From assembly GCF_036346855.1 (NCBI RefSeq), contig NZ_CP107841.1, positions 5,832,001 through 5,896,000 on the forward strand: a DNA stretch of 64,000 bases. The letters are read 5' to 3'. This stretch comes from Streptomyces europaeiscabiei. GTDB lineage: Bacteria; Actinomycetota; Actinomycetes; Streptomycetales; Streptomycetaceae. Shown here piece by piece: positions 32,407-38,835 of the stretch (position 1 is the first letter of the stretch; each line of letters starts with the position of its first letter). Under the pieces are notes generated by a model. That model saw nothing but the letters and a program-made list of their open reading frames with translations. It did no database searches and was not told where the DNA came from. A program made the position numbers and the translations under genes.

Positions 32407-32798
32407 GTGAGTTGACGCAAGAACAGCGAAGGTCCCTGTCTCTCGCATCCTGGGAAGCGCGTTCCCATGCCAGGGTTCACGGTCCCACCCCGGTGGGTTG
32501 TGCGGCTTTGGCGGACGATGGACGCATCTTCCAGGGATGCAATGTTGAGCACAGGTTCAGGTCTCACGACATCCACGCTGAGACCAACGCTATTTCGTCA
32601 CTGGTTGCTGGCGGAGCGAGAAGGCTAGTAGCTGTCCTAATCTCAGCCGAGCGAGAGAGATTCACTCCGTGCGGAAGTTGCATGGATTGGATTTTCGAGA
32701 TCGGTGGGGATGATTGTTTGGTGATCAGTGAAAGGCGTCCAGGGGAAGTGAACCACGAGCTTCGAGCAAGTGACTTGATGCCTTTTTACCCACACTAA
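32403..32798 (+). CDS. Cytidine deaminase-like protein of NACHT operon
   Basis: The 131-residue protein has the zinc site of the cytidine deaminase superfamily: CNVEHRFRSHDIHAETNAIS (HAE, with catalytic Glu, about residues 59-61) and TPCGSCMDWI (PCxxC, about 86-90). Length and a single catalytic domain match tetrameric CDA enzymes. It would deaminate cytidine or deoxycytidine compounds. The GTG start overlaps the NACHT stop (GTGA), an unusually tight link for a housekeeping enzyme and a reason to treat it as an effector or accessory of the same system. Confidence 0.83.
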   Translation: MSELTQEQRRSLSLASWEARSHARVHGPTPVGCAALADDGRIFQGCNVEHRFRSHDIHAETNAISSLVAGGARRLVAVLISAERERFTPCGSCMDWIFEIGGDDCLVISERRPGEVNHELRASDLMPFYPH

Positions 32799-32846
32799 TT
32801 GGATAAGTGAGACAGAACTCAGCCCTCTATAGTCTGCGAGCAGCGA

Positions 32847-33380
32847 ATGACTTACGAAATCCTCAAGGTCGAGTACGAGAGACTGAAAGAGGAACAAGTA
32901 CGTCGAATCGGGTTCCGGGACAACCTTATCTATGTAGCCCTGGTCACGGCGGGCGCTATTTTTGCTTTCTACTTCGGTGGAACCGAACGTGCATACGCAC
33001 TGCTAATTCCACCTTTTGCCATCTCTGTTCTTGGGTGGACATATCTTGTCAATGACGAGAAAATTTCATCCATCGGCAGATACATTCGCAGCGTGTTGCT
33101 GCCTGAACTCAGGAGACATGGATTTACCAGCGAAGTAACCCTGGGTTGGGAAAACTATCATCGCTCGGACGTTGACCGAGTATGGAGAAAGAAGGTGCAA
33201 GCAGGAGTAGACATCACAGCTTTTTGCGTCCCGTCTGCGGTCGCCTTGGCTATTTTTTTCAGCAAGAAATCTCTAGGAATTTCCGAATGGATCCTGGGCT
33301 CTCTGGAAGGCTTGGTGGTAGCCATGCTTGTCGGCGCTTTCATTCGTTTTGCCGACTTTTCCCGTGACAGCTCTGCCTGA
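32847..33380 (+). CDS. Four-helix membrane protein of NACHT operon, likely effector
   Basis: The 177-residue protein has a cytoplasmic charged helix (EYERLKEEQVRRIGFRDNL), two adjacent transmembrane helices (about residues 28-45 and 50-68), a soluble segment of about 50 residues with HRSDVDRVWRKKVQ, and two more helices (about 122-140 and 146-167). The order recalls SLATT/4TM-type effectors, although I do not recognise the exact family. It begins 48 bp after the deaminase stop on the same strand and shares its low GC. Membrane disruption or signalling is a guess from architecture. Confidence 0.7.
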   Translation: MTYEILKVEYERLKEEQVRRIGFRDNLIYVALVTAGAIFAFYFGGTERAYALLIPPFAISVLGWTYLVNDEKISSIGRYIRSVLLPELRRHGFTSEVTLGWENYHRSDVDRVWRKKVQAGVDITAFCVPSAVALAIFFSKKSLGISEWILGSLEGLVVAMLVGAFIRFADFSRDSSA

Positions 33381-33625
33381 TTCGCACCATCATCGGGGAC
33401 ATCGAAAATTCGCGACCAACACTCTCGCGAATTGTAGATAATTTACTAGTTGCCAGGCTTTGAGTAGAGGTCTCGATGTCACACAGGTGCCGTTGCGATC
33501 TCAGGACAATACCCTTTCCATTGCCCTGCAAGTTTCCCCTTACGAAGGGCCCAGTTGCCCAGGGTCAACGATCCAACAGATAGGCGGGACCAAACGCTCA
33601 GCGACGGAGCCGCGGGTGCCACTAC

Positions 33626-33641
33626 GCTGGTACGCACCACC
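33626..33641. promoter_or_regulatory. Candidate auto-operator of the GntR-NUDIX regulator
   Basis: CTGGTACGCACCAC (33627-33640) matches 12 of 14 bases of the CTGGTGCGCACCAG palindromes at 35764 and 35789. It lies 23 bp before the GntR-NUDIX start codon, where a repressor could autoregulate. The rest of 33381-33663 has no gene. Confidence 0.55.
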
Positions 33642-33663
33642 TACGATCGGAGAGTCTGCGCGG

Positions 33664-34452
33664 ATGGGACCGAAGACGACCAAGGTCTACGAGACGCTGC
33701 GTGCTCGGCTCGCCTCCGGCGAGTTCGCCCGCGGAGACAAGCTGCCCTCAGAACGCACGCTGGTTGATGAACTCGGCATAGGCCGGACCGCGCTTCGGCA
33801 GGTACTCGCCCGACTGGTTTCAGAAGGGGCCTTGGAGGTTCGAGGTCGGAGTTCGTATCGGGTTCCTGGTGCGGTGAGCGTCAAGACGCCTGAGGGACTT
33901 GAGCCTTGGCGCATCCACGGTGAGCGCGACGTCTACGACAACCGTTGGGTCAAGCTTCAGCTTTGGGACGTGGAGCCGCCCGGCGTGGAGCGTTTCGAGC
34001 ATCACGTGGTGAAGCTTCACCACGTCGCCGTCACCGCCGTTCTGGACGATCAGGACCGAGTCCTGATGATGTGGCGGTATCGCTTCGTCCCTCAGCAGTG
34101 GGGTTGGGAGTTGCCCGGGGGCATTGTGGATGAAGGAGAGGACCCGGCGACCACGGCACTCCGGGAAGTCATCGAAGAGACTGGCTGGCGCCCCAAGTCG
34201 GTAGAGCACGTCGTCACTTATCAGCCCATGGTCGGCATGGTTGACTCGCCGCACGAGATCTTCGTAGGCCACGGGGCCGAACAGATCGGTTCGCCAACAG
34301 ACCTCGAAGAGGCGGGACACATCGAGTGGGTGCCGCTGGCCGACATTCCCGGCTTGATGGCTCGCGGTGAACTGATGGGCTCTGGCACCCTCGTTGCCCT
34401 GCTCCACATCCTGGCGAGTCGCGGCAACCAGGGGCTTACAGCCTCGCGCTGA
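33664..34452 (+). CDS. GntR winged-helix / NUDIX hydrolase fusion regulator
   Basis: The 262-residue protein joins a GntR winged helix (KVYETLRARLASGEFARGD...SERTLVDELGIGRTALRQ, residues 7-60) to a NUDIX domain (about 95-255) whose Nudix box is complete: GGIVDEGEDPATTALREVIEETGW. AICEs often encode a GntR repressor and a NUDIX enzyme separately; here they are one chain, suggesting that binding or hydrolysis of a nucleotide-type ligand controls DNA binding. It probably represses the transfer operon through the twin palindromes upstream. Its 3' end overlaps the convergent XRE-TPR gene by 17 bp. Confidence 0.87.
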   Translation: MGPKTTKVYETLRARLASGEFARGDKLPSERTLVDELGIGRTALRQVLARLVSEGALEVRGRSSYRVPGAVSVKTPEGLEPWRIHGERDVYDNRWVKLQLWDVEPPGVERFEHHVVKLHHVAVTAVLDDQDRVLMMWRYRFVPQQWGWELPGGIVDEGEDPATTALREVIEETGWRPKSVEHVVTYQPMVGMVDSPHEIFVGHGAEQIGSPTDLEEAGHIEWVPLADIPGLMARGELMGSGTLVALLHILASRGNQGLTASR

Positions 34453-35596
34453 GCAGGTCGACGCGGCGGCGCTGCCGCACCGAACCGGTGCGGCTAGCCA
34501 ACAGCCGTGCCTGCCGCAGGTGGGTGTGAGCGTCGTCGTACTCGGCTCGTGCGAGGTGTGCTTGCGCAAGGTCGCTATGGAGGCCGGCCTGTGCTCGGAC
34601 AAAGGTGGGGTCCACCACGTCCAAGGCGTCGTACAGGCTCGTCACCGCGTCACCGTCGCCAAGCAGGGCAAGGACGTTGCCGTGCCACCGAGCAAGGTGG
34701 GCGCCGTTGAGGAAGATACTCAGCATGTCCGGATCTCGGTCTTCGGAGCCGGGCGGGATACTCGCCAGGGCCGCATCAAGCGCGCGTCGGCAGTCGTCGG
34801 GCATTCCCGCATGAGCGCACATCTCAGCCTCAGCCGCGTACAGCCATGCCCGGAGACGGGGCGACCCTGCTTGGCCAACGGTGCGTTGCGCATCGCGTAC
34901 CAGGTCGACACCGAGGGACGGCCGGCCAGCCTCGCACAGCACGTATGCCTGTTCCGCCATCGCGTGCGCGAGGTACATCGGAGCCTCAGCGTCGCGGGCG
35001 GCACGCTTCGCGAGTTCGTAGTGCCGCCAAGCCCGTTCGACCGCTCCCGAGTCGATTGCCTGCCATGCGGCCAGGGTCGACGCCCCCGCGAGCGCGAGCG
35101 CAACGGGTCGGCGCGTGGTGGGAAGCACCGCGAAGTTCAGTGCGTCTTCCAGGCGGGCGAGATGCCCCGTCATCTGGTCGACGAGACCGGCCGCGCCCAT
35201 CTGACGGTCCATCGTGCGCAGTATCTCGGTCTGGTCATTGAACGTCTTCACCATGGACGAACTGACGCTGCTAGCTGAATCGATCCTGCTCAGCAGTTCG
35301 TCGTACCCGTCAGCCATCGGCGGCGCAGCAGCGAGCGGGGCGCCCCTCAACTCCCTGTCGGTGACCCCGAGAAGCTGCCTCAGGATCGCCGCGTAGCGGT
35401 CCGAGAGGGTGCGCTTGCCGTTCTCCCACTCGGACACGTACACCCGCAAACTCGCGGTCGACGCAACGTCGGTGACGTGCTGTCGGGCGTACTGCTCGAT
35501 CTCGCGAACCAGTCGCTCCTGAGACCAGCGACGCGCCGTCCGCGCGCTCCTAAGTCCTGAACTCACAGGCCACCGCCCGACATTGGGTCCGCTCAT
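34436..35596 (-). CDS. XRE-family regulator with TPR-like C-terminal domain (AICE-2)
   Basis: The 386-residue protein has an HTH (RRWSQERLVREIEQYARQH...LRVYVSEWENGKRTLS, about residues 21-62), a linker with a coiled segment, then helical repeats (about 160-375) rich in A-x-x-A-x-x-x-L pairs typical of TPR regulators. It occupies the same regulatory niche as the AICE-1 protein at 10917-12164. The start at ATG 35596 (MSGPNVGRW) is preferred to one 15 bp upstream. Direct AACAGGCCT repeats 22 bp apart lie 36-66 bp upstream. Confidence 0.83.
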   Translation of the reverse strand: MSGPNVGRWPVSSGLRSARTARRWSQERLVREIEQYARQHVTDVASTASLRVYVSEWENGKRTLSDRYAAILRQLLGVTDRELRGAPLAAAPPMADGYDELLSRIDSASSVSSSMVKTFNDQTEILRTMDRQMGAAGLVDQMTGHLARLEDALNFAVLPTTRRPVALALAGASTLAAWQAIDSGAVERAWRHYELAKRAARDAEAPMYLAHAMAEQAYVLCEAGRPSLGVDLVRDAQRTVGQAGSPRLRAWLYAAEAEMCAHAGMPDDCRRALDAALASIPPGSEDRDPDMLSIFLNGAHLARWHGNVLALLGDGDAVTSLYDALDVVDPTFVRAQAGLHSDLAQAHLARAEYDDAHTHLRQARLLASRTGSVRQRRRVDLLSARL

Positions 35597-35631
35597 TGAC
35601 CTTCCCAGCATGCCTCATATCACCGCAGGTC

Positions 35632-35662
35632 AACAGGCCTTAACAAGCTCCTTAACAGGCCT
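35632..35662. promoter_or_regulatory. Twin AACAGGCCT boxes upstream of the XRE-TPR gene
   Basis: AACAGGCCT at 35632-35640 and 35654-35662, spaced 22 bp or two helical turns, with TTAACA between them. They lie upstream of the leftward XRE-TPR gene and could be its own operator or that of the divergent transfer operon. Confidence 0.4.
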
Positions 35663-35762
35663 GCTGTGAAGCGCTGTTGGCTACCGGCACCCCCACTCGC
35701 ACGGGTCTTCTGGAGATGCACCGGGGCGGACGAACGCCGCTCGAAACGGCGAAGCTCTTGAC

Positions 35763-35803
35763 TCTGGTGCGCACCAGATGCTTTTCTTCTGGTGCGCACC
35801 AGA
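35763..35803. promoter_or_regulatory. Two perfect 16-bp palindromes upstream of the AICE-2 transfer operon
   Basis: TCTGGTGCGCACCAGA occurs at 35763-35778 and 35788-35803, centres 25 bp apart. Perfect symmetry and exact duplication make a dimeric repressor operator likely. A 12/14 match precedes the GntR-NUDIX gene, so that protein is the best candidate ligand. The remaining bases to 36208 show no supportable gene. Confidence 0.65.
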
Positions 35804-36208
35804 TGTGGGATCGCTTCCGCACCGATGCCGACAACTCCACAGCGTGATCCACCGCAGATGCGACGGCCGTGACGACACCGGCTGAGGCGAGTGGAAACCA
35901 GTCGGTCATCTCCCGTCAGGGACACGCGCCGACTCAAAAGAACGGATCTGCCCAAGGGCACGAACGCCGCGCGAAGAGACCGAGATGCGATTCCTCGGAG
36001 GAGCGGGACTGAGGCACAGATCCATATCGCGCAGTACGGGCCGTCACCTCCCGCAAAAGGCGGCCGGCGCGGCTAGCCCCCGCGCACTTCGATCTCAAAG
36101 CACCGCCCCTGCCCGGCCACCACGGGCGTACGCAGCAAAGCAGGCAGGGGCACGTGGCCCGCCGATCAGTTCGCTGGCCCACACCTACGACACGTCAGGA
36201 GCCCACGC

Positions 36209-36358
36209 ATGTTCGGCATGAAGTCGCAGGAGTCCACCACCGACCTGACCTCCCCGGAGTCCGTGCAGAGCGGTCAGGAGGTCTACGACCGCATCGCGTC
36301 CGGCGAGTGCACGGACGCGGTGGCGGAGCTGAACGAGGCCTACGGCCGCAACGGCTGA
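36209..36358 (+). CDS. 49-residue acidic protein, first frame of the AICE-2 transfer operon
   Basis: A CAGGAG ribosome site precedes ATG 36209, opening MFGMKSQESTTDLTSPESVQ and closing AVAELNEAYGRNG. Its composition is acidic and helical with good codon bias. A strong hairpin follows 25 bp later, so it could be a leader peptide or a highly expressed small regulator. I know no family for it. Confidence 0.6.
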   Translation: MFGMKSQESTTDLTSPESVQSGQEVYDRIASGECTDAVAELNEAYGRNG

Positions 36359-36382
36359 CCAACCCACCACATCAACGGCGCG

Positions 36383-36410
36383 CACCCCCGGAGTTACAGC
36401 TCCGGGGGTG
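36383..36410 (+). terminator. Hairpin after the 49-residue frame
   Basis: CACCCCCGGAG pairs perfectly with CTCCGGGGGTG around TTACAG, followed by CTTTCGGG. It could be a terminator or attenuator that limits read-through into the transfer genes. Confidence 0.65.
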
Positions 36411-36448
36411 CTTTCGGGCCGGAACACCTTCTAGGGAGACCACGACCC

Positions 36449-36715
36449 ATGAAGCACATCGTCACTGTTCAGGACACTGTTACCGCGTTCGCCGACTGGA
36501 TGGAGCCGACGGCCGCTGAGCTGGACGACATCGAGCGTGAAATGCCGCTGATCCTGGCGCAGGTCGATCTGTTGGACGCGCAGATCATCACGCTGGACCG
36601 CACCCCGACCGAGCTGGACGTGCGGCGTATCCGCCGGGCCCGCCGCAAGGTGCTCGCCGCCGGCCGCGAGCTGGCGAACACCGCCGCGCCGCTCCTGCCG
36701 GAGGTGGGCGCGTGA
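36449..36715 (+). CDS. DUF6284-like small helical protein
   Basis: The 88-residue protein (MKHIVTVQDTVTAFADWMEP, then AELDDIEREMPLILAQVDLL and RRIRRARRKVLAAGREL) is all-helical with an acidic first and basic second half, matching the DUF6284 type seen at the head of Streptomyces AICE transfer operons. A TAGGGAG ribosome site lies upstream, and its stop overlaps the next GTG. The function is unknown. Confidence 0.75.
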   Translation: MKHIVTVQDTVTAFADWMEPTAAELDDIEREMPLILAQVDLLDAQIITLDRTPTELDVRRIRRARRKVLAAGRELANTAAPLLPEVGA

Positions 36716-37158
36716 GGACCACCGACCAGAACCTGACTGCCGCGCACGCCGAGGTGAAAGCGGAGATCGCGCGGACCGACACGAAGACCGGTCTGTTGCT
36801 GGCGTTCGTCGGTGCGGTTCTGGCCGGCACGTGGACCGTCGCCCGGGAGCTCCCGCTGAACACCGCCACCGTCGCGGTGGGCGGTACGGGCATGTTCCTG
36901 CTGATCGCGGCGGCGGGTCTGCTGCTGCGGTCAGTGCGCCCGAACCTGGGCGGCGGGCGGGGCTTCCCGCTGTGGGCCACGCTCACCGCCGAACAGATCA
37001 CCGCCGCCCTGTCCGAGGACATCCGCGCGGACATCGCAGGTCTGTCCCGGATCGCGGTGGTGAAGTTCACCGGCCTCAAGCGCGCGGTCGACCTCACCTG
37101 TGTCAGCGGCGCCCTGCTCATTGCCGCCGCTGTTATCGCGGTGGGTGGTGCGGCATGA
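36712..37158 (+). CDS. Pycsar-effector-like (DUF5706) two-helix membrane protein
   Basis: The 148-residue protein has an N-terminal helix (AAHAEVKAEIARTDTKTGLLL) leading straight into a transmembrane segment (about residues 26-44), a second one (about 54-73), a soluble stretch, and a final C-terminal hydrophobic helix (about 126-146). This is the layout of the Pycsar effector TM family (PF18967/DUF5706). No nucleotide cyclase is encoded nearby, and the gene is embedded by four-base overlaps in the transfer operon, so a transfer or entry-exclusion role is as likely as defence. Confidence 0.7.
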   Translation: MRTTDQNLTAAHAEVKAEIARTDTKTGLLLAFVGAVLAGTWTVARELPLNTATVAVGGTGMFLLIAAAGLLLRSVRPNLGGGRGFPLWATLTAEQITAALSEDIRADIAGLSRIAVVKFTGLKRAVDLTCVSGALLIAAAVIAVGGAA

Positions 37159-38015
37159 ACGCCAAGACCGTTCTGCCCGCCGTCGCGATGACGGCGGTGT
37201 CCATGGTCCTCACTCTGGCCGTGGTCATGATGTGGCTGGGCACGGCCGTGCCGTGGCCGGTCGCGTTGGTCGTCGGGTTGGGGATCGACGGCGGCTGGCT
37301 GGCGACCCTCGCCTACGAGCGCCGCCTCGCCGCGCAGGGCGACCACAACCGCACCGTCACCGCCGTCGGCTGGTCGTTCGGTCTCATCGCGGCCGGCGTC
37401 CTGGTCGCCCACGCGCTCACCGCAGAGCAGGGCACCGGCGCGTGGCTGGCCGTGGCCTGGCTGCCGATCGCGGCGAAGGCACTGTGGCTGGTGCACGGAC
37501 TGTGGGAGCGCACCGCGCTCACCCCGTCCGCACTCGGGGCGATCCGGGGTATCCAGCAGGAGGCGCGTGACGAAGCGGCCGTGGCCCGTGCCCGGCTGCG
37601 GGCGGAGGCGGCGACCGAGGAGACGCGGCTGACGGCCGTGACGCACGCCGGGGCCCGCGTCGCACGCGTCCAGGCCAAGACCGCCAAGTCCCTTGCCGGG
37701 GCCTGGTCGACGCTGGAAGCGGCACGGCAGGGAGACGACACCGGCAGGGCGCTGACCAGCGTGACGAGCCGCGTCACACCCGACGTCACACCCCGCTGGG
37801 AACTGCCCGTCTGGGGACCCACACAACCTGTTGGGGCTCGCTCGCTGGAAGCGGTACCCGCGCTCACCGATCAGGAGCTTGACGACCTGGTCGACGAGAT
37901 CCGGCACAGCCAGACTCCCGCCCTGTCTTACCGCGAGATGGCCATCCGCTTCCGTGCGTCCGGCCACTCTGCTTCCGAGGTCCGCCTTCGGGCGGCATGG
38001 AAGCGGGTTGCCTGA
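37155..38015 (+). CDS. DUF2637-like/Spd membrane protein with long cytoplasmic tail
   Basis: The 286-residue protein has four transmembrane helices (about residues 7-27, 35-51, 73-92 and 99-118) and a coiled, Ala/Arg/Glu-rich tail (about 135-200) ending in a helical domain (LTDQELDDLVDEI...YREMAIRFRASGHSASEV) that looks like a winged helix. It is the positional counterpart of the AICE-1 DUF2637 protein, placed just before the RRQRL gene. It overlaps both neighbours, so the transfer genes are translated as one coupled unit. Confidence 0.78.
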   Translation: MNAKTVLPAVAMTAVSMVLTLAVVMMWLGTAVPWPVALVVGLGIDGGWLATLAYERRLAAQGDHNRTVTAVGWSFGLIAAGVLVAHALTAEQGTGAWLAVAWLPIAAKALWLVHGLWERTALTPSALGAIRGIQQEARDEAAVARARLRAEAATEETRLTAVTHAGARVARVQAKTAKSLAGAWSTLEAARQGDDTGRALTSVTSRVTPDVTPRWELPVWGPTQPVGARSLEAVPALTDQELDDLVDEIRHSQTPALSYREMAIRFRASGHSASEVRLRAAWKRVA

Positions 38016-38407
38016 TGTCCGCCGCCTACGGCAAGTGCTTCGACCCCACCGGCGCCCGCTACGGCGTGCCCACCTTCCCGTGGAAGTTCGCCCCCGACGA
38101 CGAGCAGTTCGCCACGCGCCGCCAGTTACGGGCCAGGGGGTTGCGTCCGGGGGGCCAGCCGATCGCGGCGCAGGTCATGCGCGTCAACCGCCGCGCCGGC
38201 ACGGTTCGGGTCGCCTACCTCTACCGCATCGACTTCGCCAAGCCCGTACGCCCGATGACCTCCCGGAAATGGGGCGCGCTCGCCCTGGCGATGCTGGCCC
38301 GCCGCACCTGCCCGAAGTGCCGGGTGATCTACAGCTACTGCATGCCCCGCTCGCTCGGCATGTGCGTCCTGTGCGCCTTCCCCGAGCCGACCCCGAAAGA
38401 GGGCTGA
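38015..38407 (+). CDS. RRQRL-motif zinc-binding protein (AICE-2)
   Basis: The 130-residue protein begins MSAAYGKCFDPTGARYGVP, contains TRRQLRARGLRPGGQ (about residues 34-48) and the zinc pairs CPKC and CVLC near the C-terminus. It is homologous over its length to the AICE-1 protein at 15328-15702. The ATG at 38015 shares a base with the stop of the preceding gene (TGATG). Confidence 0.85.
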   Translation: MSAAYGKCFDPTGARYGVPTFPWKFAPDDEQFATRRQLRARGLRPGGQPIAAQVMRVNRRAGTVRVAYLYRIDFAKPVRPMTSRKWGALALAMLARRTCPKCRVIYSYCMPRSLGMCVLCAFPEPTPKEG

Positions 38408-38410
38408 CCC

Positions 38411-38728
38411 GTGTCCAAGTCCGATATCCGCCGCATGGACCGTGAGATCCAGAAGGCCGCCGTCAAGCTCGCGGCGGTCAAGCGCGGTGAGTCGTGGCCG
38501 CTGAACGGTGCCGAGCGGCGGGCCATGGCCCGCGCCATCGCCGGCGGCTCCTACCAAATCGTCCGGGGCAAGAGCGCCGCCCGTGCGGAGCGGCAGATCG
38601 ACACCACCACGTCGAACGCTGAGATGCGGCTGACCGCCGAACTGGCCGCCCTGCACGGCGAGAAGCAGCGCCTGGTCACTGAGGCCGCCCGCGAGAAGGC
38701 GGCGAAGAAGCGTTCCAGCTGGTTCTGA
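38411..38728 (+). CDS. Small helical protein upstream of traB, 105 aa
   Basis: A GTG four bases after the RRQRL stop opens VSKSDIRRMDREIQKAAVKL. The protein is strongly basic and helical, with a C-terminal coiled coil (AELAALHGEKQRLVTEAARE) and a KKRSSWF tail. It could bind DNA or the translocase. I do not know a family. Codon bias and tight spacing support it. Confidence 0.72.
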   Translation: MSKSDIRRMDREIQKAAVKLAAVKRGESWPLNGAERRAMARAIAGGSYQIVRGKSAARAERQIDTTTSNAEMRLTAELAALHGEKQRLVTEAAREKAAKKRSSWF

Positions 38729-38740
38729 CCAGCCAGACCA

Positions 38741-38787
38741 GGCGTCGGGGTGCCCGCTCTTTCCACGGACCCGGCCACCCCGACGCC
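38741..38787 (+). terminator. Hairpin upstream of AICE-2 traB
   Basis: GGCGTCGGGGTG and CACCCCGACGCC form a perfect 12-bp stem with a 23-nt loop in the 107-bp gap before traB. It may be an attenuator or processing site in the transfer transcript. Confidence 0.5.
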
Positions 38788-38835
38788 CTTACTCCCACTC
38801 CCGCCCCCGAGGGGGCAGTCAGGAGCAGTACCAGC

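Noticed and set aside
35652..35909. Minus frame of 85 codons containing the two palindromes
   Set aside because: The repeated CTGGTGCGCACCAG would encode repeated peptide by chance; exact DNA repetition and symmetry favour an operator over coding.
36712..37158. Calling a complete Pycsar defence system
   Set aside because: Only an effector-like membrane protein is present; no cyclase gene is found in AICE-2.
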